NCBI GenBank assembly: GCA_009801085.1
Contig: VNWV01000020.1
Coordinates: 124,001 to 188,000, forward strand
DNA from: Lasiodiplodia sp. COLG20
Taxonomy: Eukaryota > Ascomycota > Dothideomycetes > Botryosphaeriales > Botryosphaeriaceae
Reading direction: 5' to 3'
Length of the DNA: 64,000 nucleotides
Both the position numbers and the translations under genes were made by a program. Numbering within the stretch: the first letter of the stretch is position 1; every line of letters starts with the position of its first letter. Of this stretch, positions 11,922-21,711 are shown piece after piece. The notes under the pieces were generated by a model. It did not search any database. It was not told the origin of the DNA and was given only the letters and a program-made list of their open reading frames with translations.

Positions 11922-13118
11922 ATGGCGGTGGAAGTCAACCTCCAGTCCGTTGAGGACATTCAATTCATGCCTTCTGAGAGGGCTATATTTAATGTCCTCA
12001 AGGCCACTCTTCAGTACCCCGCCAATCCGCAAGCGAAAGCCGGAAAGCTTACGGCCGACATTAAATTCTTCTGCAAATCGGCAGAAGGAGAGGAAGCTGT
12101 TAACGGGTTGCTATGGGATATCTGGGCAATGATTCTTGAAATATCTCAGAAAATCCCACCGGGGCATCCGTGGCAGGTCAGCTTAATCGAGTCCTTGCAC
12201 AATCTACGCCAGCGACACGGCTCTATATTAGGGCGTGGCAAGGTAAGTAATATGTAGATAATTTCCAGAAATTAAGCTGACGAATATTCTATTAGTCGTC
12301 AATGTTGTGGAAGGACCTCCCGAATCTATCGGCCTGCGTAAGGGAAAAATGGATCGGTATTAAACTACAAACACCCCCTTCTAGCTATACATTTCGTACT
12401 AACGTCTTCTTTAGACCCAACAGACTCCATCAAGAACCCGAACAATTCTATAGAGGACTCGGATAACTCCGTAGAGAACCCGGGCGACTCTACGAAGAAA
12501 TCGGGTAGCTCTGAGGAGGATACGAGCGACTCCACGGAGGACCCGGACAACGCTATGGAGGACGCGGGTGCCTTAAAAGAGGACCCGGGTAGCTCTAAGG
12601 GGGGTACAAGCAACTCTATGGTGGACACGGGCGACTCCATGGAGGACCTGGACGGCGCTACGGAGGATCAGGACGAGGACGAGGAGGACCCGAGCGACAA
12701 GTTCACGAATTGGGTGAATCTGAACTCCTTCATAGCCGGGCTTACCAGCAAGGGAGTCGCTATTTGGCTCAACTTCCCCATCTGGCAGCTCCGAGCGGCG
12801 CTCGAAGAGCCGACAGTGAAAGGACCGGCGATGGAATGTCGGTTGCAGGTGGTGATCGAGTGGATTCTGCATTCCGCAGGCCCTATCCTCAAGTATATGA
12901 AGCCGAAGGAAGACGAAGCGGCCAACAAAAACCTGGCTCGGGCGCTCCGCACAGGTCCACTCTGCGAAGGAAAGGCACCCCGGAGTGTTGAAAGGTGGAA
13001 TTTCTGGAAAAAGCGGCTCTCAGAGCTTTCTGGCGAGCTCTGCAGTTTGGAGGTGGATGCTGGTATGAAGGGACGGATTTCAGATGCCTTGAGGAGCATG
13101 GAGGTAGCTGAGAAGTAG
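11922..13118 (+). CDS. DUF3632-like protein with acidic heptad-repeat insert
   Basis: This is a predicted 361-aa protein from exons 11922-12242, 12296-12356 and 12415-13118. The second intron has a perfect TACTAAC branch point and a GTATTA donor chosen because it keeps the frame. The N-terminal part matches the fungal DUF3632 pattern: a two-turn helix with LLWDIWAMILEIS, then IPPGHPWQ and LIESLHNLRQRHG. The C-terminal part has the typical NSFIAGLTSKGVAIW, the short tryptophan-containing segment IWQLRAALE and VIEWILHSAG. Between the two halves, residues about 131-214 are 12 copies of a 7-residue acidic unit encoded by a 21-bp minisatellite. Family members normally have only a short linker there. 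The function of DUF3632 is unknown, and no targeting signal is seen. Confidence 0.8.
12423..12674 (+). repeat. 21-bp in-frame minisatellite, 12 copies
   Basis: Twelve consecutive 21-bp units encode degenerate heptads such as NSIEDSD, DSTEDPD, NAMEDAG and DSMEDLD. The block begins nine bases after the second splice acceptor. It stays in frame throughout and encodes a Ser/Asp/Glu-rich, probably disordered, segment. Confidence 0.9.
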
Positions 13119-13437
13119 GCGAGCTACTGGATAGCCAGATTCCTTGTGATACATACTGCAGATCTAGTCTAATGCATTTTCTGGAAATTGAAAATTGAGC
13201 TCACCGTCATGGGTTGCCAAAGCTATTTTGTCCGGGCATGTAGGAGAGAACGTTTGATTCTACATGCTTTTGCTTCAGTCTCTCTGATTGTTCGGTACAT
13301 CAAACAATCTCCATCGACAAATTCTTTCCTTGAAAACAAACACAGTTGCTGATTTCCACCATGAGCGACTTCAATGTCTGCTTTATCTGTCTGTCCACCC
13401 TCCTTAATCATCCCCCCAAGTGACCGTGATCGGCTCC
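13119..13437. other. Convergent intergenic, 319 bp
   Basis: This gap lies between the 3' ends of the DUF3632 gene and the first small secreted protein gene. I see no feature in it. Confidence 0.5.
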
Positions 13438-13982
13438 TTATGATCCAATTGTGGATATCACAATGTTCCCTTCCTTCAGATTGCCTGACTGCAGATGGTT
13501 GCAGAAGAATTCAATTTCCTCAGGAGACATTCTACATCACGTATTAGTACTCTAAGAGGCAAAGAGAGTCGTTTTTGTTTATTTACCTTGGCATGAGATG
13601 ACGGGTCCACTCGTCAGGGACGCGCCACTCCCTGTAATTCCCTGCCCTTAGCTTATCGCATATCGCGTCGGCGTCATATCTACATCATACATCAGCACTC
13701 TACTGGGCGATTCGCTTCGCCTCCCGGCGAAGCTGAGGCAGTGTACACCACCACTCGACCCGATAAGCGGGAGGACCGAAGGTTCGGGGCGGTGGCGACG
13801 TGGCTAGTGTGCACTACCAAAAGCGTGGCGGGGGATCGTGTTTTCATTTACCTTGGCATGAGAGTGGGCTGAGGCATGACGGCGTCGACGGCGCCCGGCG
13901 TAGGATTGGTCGGAGTAGGCGCAGGAGCGGCGACCGAGAGGGTTAGGAACCCAGCGGTTGTAAGAAAGCTGCTAAGCTTCAT
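13438..13982 (-). CDS. Small secreted protein A (effector-like), 3 exons
   Basis: This is a predicted 105-aa secreted protein from exons 13982-13852, 13679-13587 and 13531-13438. The start MKLSSFLTTAGFLTLSVAAP is a classical signal peptide, followed by a Pro/Thr-rich stretch. The mature part has two cysteines (DAICDK and EFFCNH) that could pair. Exon 1 ends in T-L-M-P-R and exon 2 in H-L-M-P-R. Both donors are CCAAG|GTAAAT and both acceptors follow GATGTAG, which suggests an internal exon-plus-intron duplication. Intron 1 is long (172 bp) and contains a GC-rich insert; intron 2 is 55 bp. The gene shares its signal-peptide exon with the next gene upstream, which has a different C-terminus. Function is unknown. 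Short length, secretion and fast divergence fit an apoplastic effector or a secreted stress protein, which is inference. Confidence 0.72.
13739..13817. repeat. GC-rich insert with short terminal inverted repeats inside an intron
   Basis: Within intron 1 of secreted protein A, AGTGTACAC at the left and the reverse complement of GTGTGCACT at the right form near-perfect 9-bp inverted ends. They bound about 76 bp that are much more GC-rich than the flanks. It could be a small non-autonomous insertion. No clear target-site duplication is visible. Confidence 0.35.
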
Positions 13983-14696
13983 GGCTGTTGATGAGACGGG
14001 TAGTTGCTGGCGGCGGGAGTGATGGGAACAAAGAGACGAGGTTTTGATGGTATATATACCACTACGGATCATAGCCCTGTCAGCCCAACACCTATCCCCT
14101 AATCCTCAACCAGCTTTCACAACCAGGGCGCCCTCAAGCTGATTTCTTGTGCTTGCAAACATGGTTGAAGCAATTTTCACTAAAATAGCTTTGTCGGCGC
14201 GTGTTCCAGCCAAGACGAAGGGACGCTACATTATGCATAAATACACACTAGGCCGTGAGGGGTAATGAGAGCCACAATAGAAAGTGCTTGTAAGCGCGCG
14301 CGGGCCGCTTGTAGGCACGCTTGCTGTGAACCCCGGTAGGAGAAGAGGGTTCGTAAGGGGGCTTTGAAATACGGTGAGACCGCTCTTTTGCATGTACCCA
14401 AGCCTCTTAGACCCAAAAGCGTCTGCTTGGGCATAATTCTCCTGCTGATTCTGAGTTGCCGTTTCGTGCTCATATTCCAAATCCGACCATACACTTATAG
14501 CAACGCGAAATCGTAGTAAAAGAAAGCGCGCATTGTTAGTTCTATACGGCCTAATGAGGCGTATGAGCGTCAGTTTCGGCGGCCACGAACTATTCACTTG
14601 TATTGCATGTGGAATAAAAATTTATACAAGCGAGTAGTGCTGTTAGAATTATTTGGCTGCAGTAACTACTCTACGGGCTTATAAGAAGGTCTAGAA
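13983..14696. other. Intergenic, 714 bp
   Basis: This is the promoter of secreted protein A (proximal 120 bp) and the 3' flank of secreted protein B. The proximal segment resembles the region upstream of protein B (shared ATAGCCCTx2CAGCCCAACA), so the duplication includes regulatory DNA. No other gene is seen. Confidence 0.55.
14051..14058 (-). promoter_or_regulatory. TATA box of secreted protein A
   Basis: TATATATA sits about 70 bp upstream of the ATG at 13982, inside the palindrome GGTATATATACC. The corresponding upstream region of the paralogue has the weaker GATATATG at about 15161-15168. Confidence 0.5.
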
Positions 14697-15086
14697 TCAA
14701 GACACGGTTTTTACTGCAACGTTTACTCTAGTCGCTGTCTTGATCGGGTCATCGGGCCCGGCGGCGAGTTTGTTCATCCAAATCCACGCTGCGGCAAGCG
14801 CTATGCGCATCTTACTGGGAACATCCTTCCATTTGATCGGACTCTTGTCGTCGTATTCGAATTCGAGTTGCATTGCCCTACATCATGTTAGCACTCTACA
14901 CGGGGAGTCGGTTTGTATCATTTACTTTGGCATTGGGGTGGACTCAGGCATGGCGGTCTCGAGGCTGGTCATAGTGACCGACGCAGGAGTGGTGTTTAGC
15001 TCGGTGGCAGAGATCGGGGTAGGCGCGGGAACGGCGACCGAGAGGGTTAGGAACCCAACGGCCGTGAGAAAACTGCTAAGCTTCAT
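14697..15086 (-). CDS. Small secreted protein B, paralogous N-terminus to protein A
   Basis: This is a predicted 113-aa protein from exons 15086-14926 and 14877-14697. Residues 1-22 (MKLSSFLTAVGFLTLSVAVP and on) are almost identical to secreted protein A, including the signal peptide and the start of the Pro/Thr-rich stretch. Exon 1 again ends in M-P-K/R at a CCAA-type GTAAATG donor, and the acceptor again follows ATGATGTAG. The C-terminal exon is unrelated to protein A: it is charged, has no cysteine, and contains YDDKSPIKWKDVPSKM and a short aliphatic stretch AAAWIWMN. The 48-bp intron has a GCTAAC branch point. The secretion prediction is firm and the function unknown. Because cysteines are absent, a disulfide-stabilised fold is not expected. 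Confidence 0.7.
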
Positions 15087-15572
15087 AGCTGTCGGTGGTG
15101 TCGGTGATGTGGATAGGTTCTGGCGGTGGTGGTAATAGCAGTCAAGAGGCAGTTCTTCCCGATATATGTACCAAAGGTAGACAATCTAGAAAATTCTTTC
15201 ATAACAGAAACCGTGGAAATTAGCGGATGGACCCTTCTTTTCATAGCCCTCCCAGCCCAACAGCCATCCCCAACACCTACCCTATCCTCCTCAGGTTCAG
15301 GCGAGGAAGTTGGACCCTGGGAAAAGCATGCAGGGCAAGTAGTGTCAAGACGGATAGACGTCTCTACCGTTGAGAAGGCGCTTTCTCGGATACTGGCCAC
15401 GCCAACGAAGCGCCGAAACCATGTGCGCCCCACAATTCATAGCTAGCGGTGGTGCTAATGGCGGTAGTGTTGAGAGAAATCAACCGGCGAGTTTGCAATA
15501 TATGGTACCTATATACCATCGGCCGACACTAGAATCTTCTTCCCCGGCCAGGGTCCAACGCCCCACCCCACC
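15087..15572. other. Intergenic, 486 bp, with dispersed repeat copy 2
   Basis: This lies between the start of secreted protein B and the 3' end of the P450 gene. It includes the degenerate repeat at about 15290-15435 that is also present at 8440-8650. No gene is seen. Confidence 0.5.
15290..15435. repeat. Degenerate dispersed repeat, copy 2
   Basis: This is the counterpart of 8440-8650. It shares GGTTCAGG, GCAGGGCAAGTAG, CTCGGATAC-like sequence and a terminal ATGTGCGCCCCACA in the same order. Confidence 0.5.
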
Positions 15573-17403
15573 CTACCGCACCCTCCTCCTCAACACCACC
15601 CACAACGGCCTATTCGTCAACGTAAACGAATCCACACACCCCTCATCAAACGCTCTCGCCGCCTCCTCGCCCCCCACAATCTCCTCGACATCGAACCTCG
15701 TCACCACCGCCGCCACCACCGCCCGCATCTCCACATACGCCAGCGCCTTCCCCGGACACGTACACGCGCCCCGCGTAAACGGTATGAACGGCACCGCTTC
15801 CCCCGCCAAGTCTCCAATCTCTTCGAAGCGCTCCGGCCGGAACGACCCTGCGTCGGCGCCCCAGAACCGCGGGTCCCGGTGCAGCGCCCACGTCGGGACC
15901 GCGACGATGGTGTTGGCGGGGATGAAGACCGGTGCTGCACCGCCGCCGGGGGGCGCGGGCACGGTGATGCCGCCGGCCGGCGTCTCGCGCGTCAACCCCT
16001 CGCACGCCGGCGGCTTGAGGCGGAGTGTCTCGTTGAGGACGCAGTCGAGGTAGCGGACGGAGGCGAGGGAGCGGGGTGACGTGTCGGGCAGGGCGTCGAG
16101 CTCGGCGCGCAGCTTGCGCAGGCGGACGGGGTCGCGGAAGAGGTAGAAGAGGGCGTTGGTCATGGCGGAGGCGGCGGTGTCGCTGCCGGCGAGGATGAGG
16201 AGGCTGGAGGTGTTTTTGAGGGCGAGGGGGGTTTGCGGGGGGGTTTTGGAGGAGGCGTCGGTTTGCGCGGCGAGGATGTGGCTGGCGATGTCGGTGGGGG
16301 TGTCGTGGGTGGGGTTGAAGGTCTGCGACCGGGTGGGTGGTTAGTCTTGGTTGGTGGCGGGATAGGCAGGTGGGGATGCGTGGTGGTGGGTTTACCCGTT
16401 GCTTCATGTCCATGGCTGAGTTGCACCATTCGAAAAACGTTTTGATTTCTCCGCCGCCGCCGGTTTGGCTGATCATCCGGAACAGCCAGGGGACGGCGCC
16501 GATGATGCCGAAGACTTTCATCGCGTCGTGGAGGACTTTGAGGGATGTAGATCGGCCCTCCATTTTGACGGTGCCCTCGCCGCGTTTGAGCATGCCGAAG
16601 TCGACGTTGTAGGCTATGCGGCCCATGGCGTCGAACGAGAAGAAGTTGACCCAGGATGTCATGTCGATGGGCGTGCCGACGCGTTCGTCGAGGGCCTTGA
16701 CGAAGTCATCGACGGTGCTCTGGACCCGGGATTCGTAGTCGGCGAGAGCTGACAGAAATTAGAATAAAGGTTTGCTTGAGGCGGTGAGGGAGTAGGCACC
16801 TTTGCTGCTCAAGCCTCTGTCCAGAACTCTTCTCCTCTGACTGTGGAGAGCGGGATCCCTTATGTTGAGCACGTGTTTATCTTCTTCACTGCCCCGGATG
16901 TGGTCATACCACGGGCCGCGTCTGCATTTTGTCTTGGGCCCATACAGCAGAGGAATGGCCGACGGATTCAGGATAGATATCTCTCGGGGTCCGACGCGGA
17001 CGTAGTCGCCGTACTGCTCGTGAAGCTTCTGGACTTCGGTGAACAGCCGGATATTGCTCCTGAGCGCAACATATACGCGGTAAAAGGACGAAAGTCCAGC
17101 CAGACGCGGTCCCGGGAAGTTCCGAATAGGTGAAAAAACCAGGCGATAGATACCCATACTGCCGAAGAAGCCGGCGAGAAAGCTCACTGCGAATGAGAAC
17201 ACCCGCCGTGCTGCAATTCCGAACCCATAGCTCGGCGTAAAAGCAAGCAGCAGGAGAAGCAGAACCGAATTCCAAACGCCTAAAATAAGCCACCCATAAT
17301 TGTCGAGTCGAAGGCGGAGGCTGGATACATGCACAGCAGAGCCAATTACTAGCGACGTTAGAGGTAATATGTATGCCGAATCTGCGTCAAACGAGGCGTT
17401 CAT
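15573..17403 (-). CDS. Cytochrome P450 monooxygenase
   Basis: This is a predicted 568-aa microsomal P450 from exons 17403-16800, 16748-16396 and 16322-15573. The introns of 51 and 73 bp keep the frame and restore conserved sequence (GLSSK-ALADYESRV at the first). The N-terminus has two or three hydrophobic helices (about residues 10-90), longer than the usual single anchor, then the hinge FPGPRLAGLSSFYR. The I-helix oxygen-binding motif is AGSDTAAS, the K-helix ExxR is ETLR, the PERF region is FRPERFEE, and the heme loop is FTRGACTCPG with the thiolate Cys second from its end. All residues needed for catalysis are present. The pattern resembles fungal CYP65-like secondary-metabolism enzymes, but the substrate cannot be read from sequence. 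The neighbours are secreted proteins and not a recognisable biosynthetic cluster. Confidence 0.93.
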
Positions 17404-18464
17404 GGTTGTCAATCCAGAATATCGATTGGACTGGATGACGAAGCGATGTAGTAGTACTTATGCGGAGAATGAGGTGATGCAAAGTTTCTGCCTGATATTG
17501 GCGAAGATAAGCGCTAATCCTTGTTAATACCTGTGGGGGCCACTTGGTGACAGGGATTCTGTTCCTTTATCAACAACACCCGGTTCGGCCGAGTCACACC
17601 CGTCCGACTCCGACAGGCTGGGTCTATTCGCTTCAAATACGAAGCTGTTTAGTGCAAACAGCTAACTTCGGACGTGGAATGACTATAGTAAATCACCTTG
17701 CAAGATTATACCGGCATGAAACAAAAAGGTTCTGGCATACATTCAATTTTACACAGAGGCCGTTCGGATATATCTGCCTTTCAAGATCCTTCGTTGTCCA
17801 TGACCTGAATGTGTAGCACCGATTTGTGTTGAGACGGTGCATGCTTGACAATCGCCGGGCAAGTGCGGCGTGCGGAGGTTCTGATTAGCTGACAGCAACT
17901 ACACAATAGCGACGTACTCTTTACGTGATAACAGCCTAAATCCAGTCCTGCCATCAAGAAAGAGGGGCGCAAGAATATACCACCATATTTATCGTGAGAA
18001 AAGCAGCCTTGTCGTCAGCTTGCACTTTTAGAAACGCGGCATCGCTGCGCAGTTGAACAACCTTGCGCGCGGGGCTACCTGTCCCAACCTTCGCCTTATT
18101 TTTGCTACAGCTAAGCTATTTTTTCTAAAGCTTCATCTAATCCTCAACTGCTGCCTTACCAGCCTTTAAATATGTTGCGCGTTGCCGTTGTAGTGCTTTC
18201 GAGACTCAAGCAATATTTTCACAATCGATCGCGAAGCCGCATGCGGGCGGCGCTCCACGTCTACGCGAGGCTTGCATATACAACGAAACTATTCATGATA
18301 TTGGCCCATTTTATTTACTTCTCTCAAATGACAGCAGAACAAATGAATTTAGTAATATAGGAAACTCCATTTTCTGTCATCACGTGTCTTGCGCTCAGCC
18401 TTCCCTGGGGTACAGGACGCCAGAAATCCAAGAGGGGATCCAATCCCTTCATGGAAGCTCAGTA
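17404..18464. other. Intergenic, 1.06 kb
   Basis: I see no gene here. The part next to 17403 is the P450 promoter. The rest holds only short open frames without start context or domain. Confidence 0.5.
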
Positions 18465-18986
18465 TCATCCGTGCTCTGCATGCTCTTGGTATACGTGCTC
18501 CCTCACCTTTTCTATCTTTTCCCACCAATCATTGTATGGAGGATCGTAACTACATACAAAACACTCTGTATGATCCTCCTCCTGCGCATGAGTATAGACA
18601 TCTCTGTACCGAATACACTTTTCATGCTCTCTGCAAGAATAGGGCATCTTTGTGTAATGCCTATCTCTAGCATCTTCGGTCTCGAACCGTTTAGGGCAAG
18701 TTCCGCATTGTACCCTGGTGTCGGAAGATGAGTAGAGGATGAGTGCCTCATCTTCACCTTCAGTATCGTATCCGCCCATGTCGTAGAGATGTCGTGAGAT
18801 GACTGGATCGAGGTGTCTGTTGTCTTGTAAGTCAATCACCAGCGTTATCTCGAGGCTATGAGATGAGTCTTTTACCTGAGAAGTACTACAAAGTATGCCT
18901 TTCATCAGGTATGTAGTATTTCTGGTGAAACAAATTTCTAGAGAAGGCCGAGACTGGTCGCCCGCATTAAAGAGTTTTATACACAT
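18465..18986 (-). CDS. Hypothetical small protein with C2H2-like zinc clusters
   Basis: This is an open frame of 173 codons from the ATG at 18986. The frame is open slightly further upstream, to a TTG at 19046. The C-terminal half has two Cys/His clusters that resemble degenerate zinc fingers: V-Q-C-G-T-C-P-K with downstream histidines, and T-E-C-F-V-C followed 24 residues later by H-V-Y-Q-E-H. The N-terminal half has no recognisable domain. A possible intron donor (CAG|GTAAAAG) lies in the middle, but the reading frame is open without splicing. It may be a fragment of a larger fungal zinc-finger protein. Real coding is plausible because of the ordered Cys/His spacing, but the 5' end is uncertain. 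Confidence 0.4.
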   Translation of the reverse strand: MCIKLFNAGDQSRPSLEICFTRNTTYLMKGILCSTSQVKDSSHSLEITLVIDLQDNRHLDPVISRHLYDMGGYDTEGEDEALILYSSSDTRVQCGTCPKRFETEDARDRHYTKMPYSCREHEKCIRYRDVYTHAQEEDHTECFVCSYDPPYNDWWEKIEKVREHVYQEHAEHG

Positions 18987-20028
18987 GTTGATAAATGATA
19001 GAATATCAAGAATCGACGAATTATCAGGCTGTAACCCCGCTTTCAAATACGGTATATCACGGTGGAAGTGTCACATGCAGCGGCTGGTGAGATTTTTTCA
19101 TTCCATAATTTTGTAGACCAATACCATTAAGATGATGGGCAGACGTTTAGGCAGCAATGCCACTGAACGTAGAGTTGAAGGTGGGTCGATCATACATTTC
19201 ACCGGAAATCGATAAGGCTACTGATGTTATAGCCGGTTTAGACATATTGTACATACAAAAGCGAACTTGGCGTAAGCTTACGTGTGAGTGAAAGCGCCAC
19301 CGTTGCATGTGATAATGAAGAAACCCTATGGTGTCGTCTGCTATGCAGCGGGCCTACTCCCATCAAATAAGCAGCAGGAATGTCAGGCAAGCCTTCCAGA
19401 ACAAGGCTGAAGTCAGTCTGGTGAGGTGCGATTTCATCAGTGAATGGCTTGCAGATCCATTGCTTCATTTCGGACTTTTTGTTAACTCACATGAGCACTT
19501 GTCTTCCCTGTTTGCTGTTCGCGCAAGTTTCTTTGAATCCCGAAGATCGCTCGCTATGTGGGGAATCCGCCAAGGCGGGTGATCAACTCTTGTTCGCTCA
19601 GCCTCTTATTCCCTCAGCAGGCGTGCTGGTATCATCAAGAAATCTACGCGATCTTGACTCAATCGCTTATCCGGTTGGTTCTGGTCCCCACCCACATGGC
19701 CTTGTTGGTAGGCGCGATGACCAAGGGGGGTATTTAGTGCTTTCTTTCGGGTAGCTCAATACATCACCCGTTCACCTCCTCAGATTCTCGCCCCAGCCAG
19801 TCGTATCAGCGTCGAAGCCGCAAAGTCGACCTGCATGATGCAGCGAGCTGCATTTTTTCCATACCTGAAAATTTGCAGTCGTTCCATCAGTGGATCTGGT
19901 TGAGCTCGTACGACTTGTACGCAGTTTGTTTAACCTGCAAGAAGTTCGACACTGAGGAAGATACTCTAACTGATTTGGCAGGATCTGGCCTTGTTTCAAA
20001 TCCAAGTTTACATAATTTGTTCGACATA
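18987..20028. other. Intergenic, about 1 kb
   Basis: No gene is supported. The segment 19887-20028 may contain a short last exon of the HET gene (see that entry). Confidence 0.45.
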
Positions 20029-21711
20029 TTAAAATACCTGGCCCACGAAATTCTGCCAACGGACCTCCGCCCGATTTCCTGCTGCTGACTCTACCATATT
20101 TTTCCCCAAATACCACACACATAAGCCAACTCGACGTGTTCTCCTCCTCTCCAGGCCATCATGCACCAAGACCAAGCCGAACGTATTTAGCGTTGGAGCC
20201 CATTCTTCCGAACCCTCCAGCCTGGGATATTCATCCTTTTCCTGCCCAAGAAGCAGCACCGATACATTTCCCCTTCCAAAAACAGAGAGCAATGCGGGTA
20301 CCAACTCACGTGCTCTTTCCACTCTCGTCGAAAGGGAGTTAACGTAGGGTTCCAAAACGGGTTGTTGAAGCATAGGATATTCCTCAGAGAGGTAATCGTC
20401 AGCCAGGACACTGAAGTATATTTCGGTGGGGTGGCGGTCTATGCTGGTCCCTGAAAGATTTTGGGAGTCCAGGAGAGCCACCCAAAATTCGAATAAGTCA
20501 AATAGAGGACAGATCTTGCCCTGAAGATCGGCTTGGCCGTGAGGCGTAGCGGAGATCTTGCAGCAAGGATCGGATTCTATCCCGTTGACTGTAGACAGCT
20601 CCTCAGGCACTCTGATATTCTGGGTGATGCGCCAGGTTCTGTTCTCCTGCGGCCTGTTCAGATGGATAAATAGCTGGCCGATGGCTGGAGACGCAGCGTT
20701 GATGGCACCTGCAAATTCGTCTTCAAGCCGGTCTAAGGTATACGGGGCAGAGAAATTGCCGGCCGCTTCTCCTATTCGGACGTCGTAGATGGACATGATG
20801 CCGTAGATCCGGTCCAGCTCGTTGCGTGTCTGGCGGTGCTTTGCAGCACTGTATTGGACGTTGGGATTGCGCGAGAATGCGTCTGTGGTGTACCCGGCCC
20901 GCTCAATCCGGGTGATGATGTTGTCGGCCAGCTGTCTTATTTGCGGTTGCTCATCGAAATTGTAGGACGGATCAACGAGACACAAGCGGAGTTCGTAGAG
21001 TGCATGAGACAGGAAGTACAGGTAAACGGTAAAGCGTGAAGCTGAGTACTCGTCGATGATCGGCTCTGAATCCCGTGACACAAGCATAGCGTCGCGCCTG
21101 AGAATTCCCTCTTGCAAGGTCCAAAGCGATGAGAACCATGGATCTCCGAGCAGGGTGGTTGTGGCATTGTTCAGACGTTGGAGGATGGCCAGCATCTCTA
21201 CACCAGGAGTGTTACCCCTCGCTTTCGAGATTTTTCCACTACACAGGAATATCTCTGTCCATGAGGATTGCAGGGAAGTAGTGGGTAGACGAGAAAGCCA
21301 CAAATAAACACCTTGAGCATTGGCAAAAATCCCAACCTGTCTACCAATCTCGTCCATTTTGATCGCATTATTCTCTTGGTCAATGCAAGCAATATCCACC
21401 CACGCGTAAGTGGTTTTCTTACCCATCAAGTTGATGACGCGTTGAAATGCTTCGGCGGAGAAATGAGTTTCGTCAATGGCAGGGATTTTCCAGCTCGTCC
21501 CGGAGACGCCCAGACGAGGGCCATCTTCAACCTCCCATCTTCCCCACGTGTATGTGAGGATACTGTATGCCGGCTCTTTATCGCGGCCGTATACATTTCC
21601 GTCTTGGCGCTGGAGAGAGGTCATGGTAGGAATATGAAGAAGCCGACGAGGCCATAGCTTGGGAACAGCACCCCATCGGAGGAAGCGGCCAGTGTCGAAA
21701 TCGCCTTGCAT
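20029..21711 (-). CDS. HET-domain protein 1 (heterokaryon incompatibility type)
   Basis: This is a predicted 560-aa protein with the HET domain in the N-terminal half. The start is the ATG at 21711 (MQGDFDTGRF). The open frame continues 166 codons further upstream, but that part has no resemblance to HET proteins, and the paralogue at 40-42 kb starts at the equivalent place. Conserved blocks are LLHIPTMTSLQ, the YSILTYTWGRW core, WVDIACIDQEN and DPWFSSLWTLQEG. HET domains act as cell-death effectors in fungal non-self recognition. The C-terminal part is variable and ends around RRVGLCVWYLGKN. After G-Q a possible 103-bp intron (20037-19935) would replace the last two residues with a 15-residue tail ending at 19887. 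Which end is used cannot be told from sequence. It is paralogous to HET-domain protein 2 in this window. Confidence 0.88.
   Translation of the reverse strand: MQGDFDTGRFLRWGAVPKLWPRRLLHIPTMTSLQRQDGNVYGRDKEPAYSILTYTWGRWEVEDGPRLGVSGTSWKIPAIDETHFSAEAFQRVINLMGKKTTYAWVDIACIDQENNAIKMDEIGRQVGIFANAQGVYLWLSRLPTTSLQSSWTEIFLCSGKISKARGNTPGVEMLAILQRLNNATTTLLGDPWFSSLWTLQEGILRRDAMLVSRDSEPIIDEYSASRFTVYLYFLSHALYELRLCLVDPSYNFDEQPQIRQLADNIITRIERAGYTTDAFSRNPNVQYSAAKHRQTRNELDRIYGIMSIYDVRIGEAAGNFSAPYTLDRLEDEFAGAINAASPAIGQLFIHLNRPQENRTWRITQNIRVPEELSTVNGIESDPCCKISATPHGQADLQGKICPLFDLFEFWVALLDSQNLSGTSIDRHPTEIYFSVLADDYLSEEYPMLQQPVLEPYVNSLSTRVERARELVPALLSVFGRGNVSVLLLGQEKDEYPRLEGSEEWAPTLNTFGLVLVHDGLERRRTRRVGLCVWYLGKNMVESAAGNRAEVRWQNFVGQVF

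Noticed and set aside
15370..16079. Plus-strand open frame antisense to the P450
   Set aside because: GC-rich shadow of the P450 last exon; the minus strand has the heme-binding and ExxR motifs.
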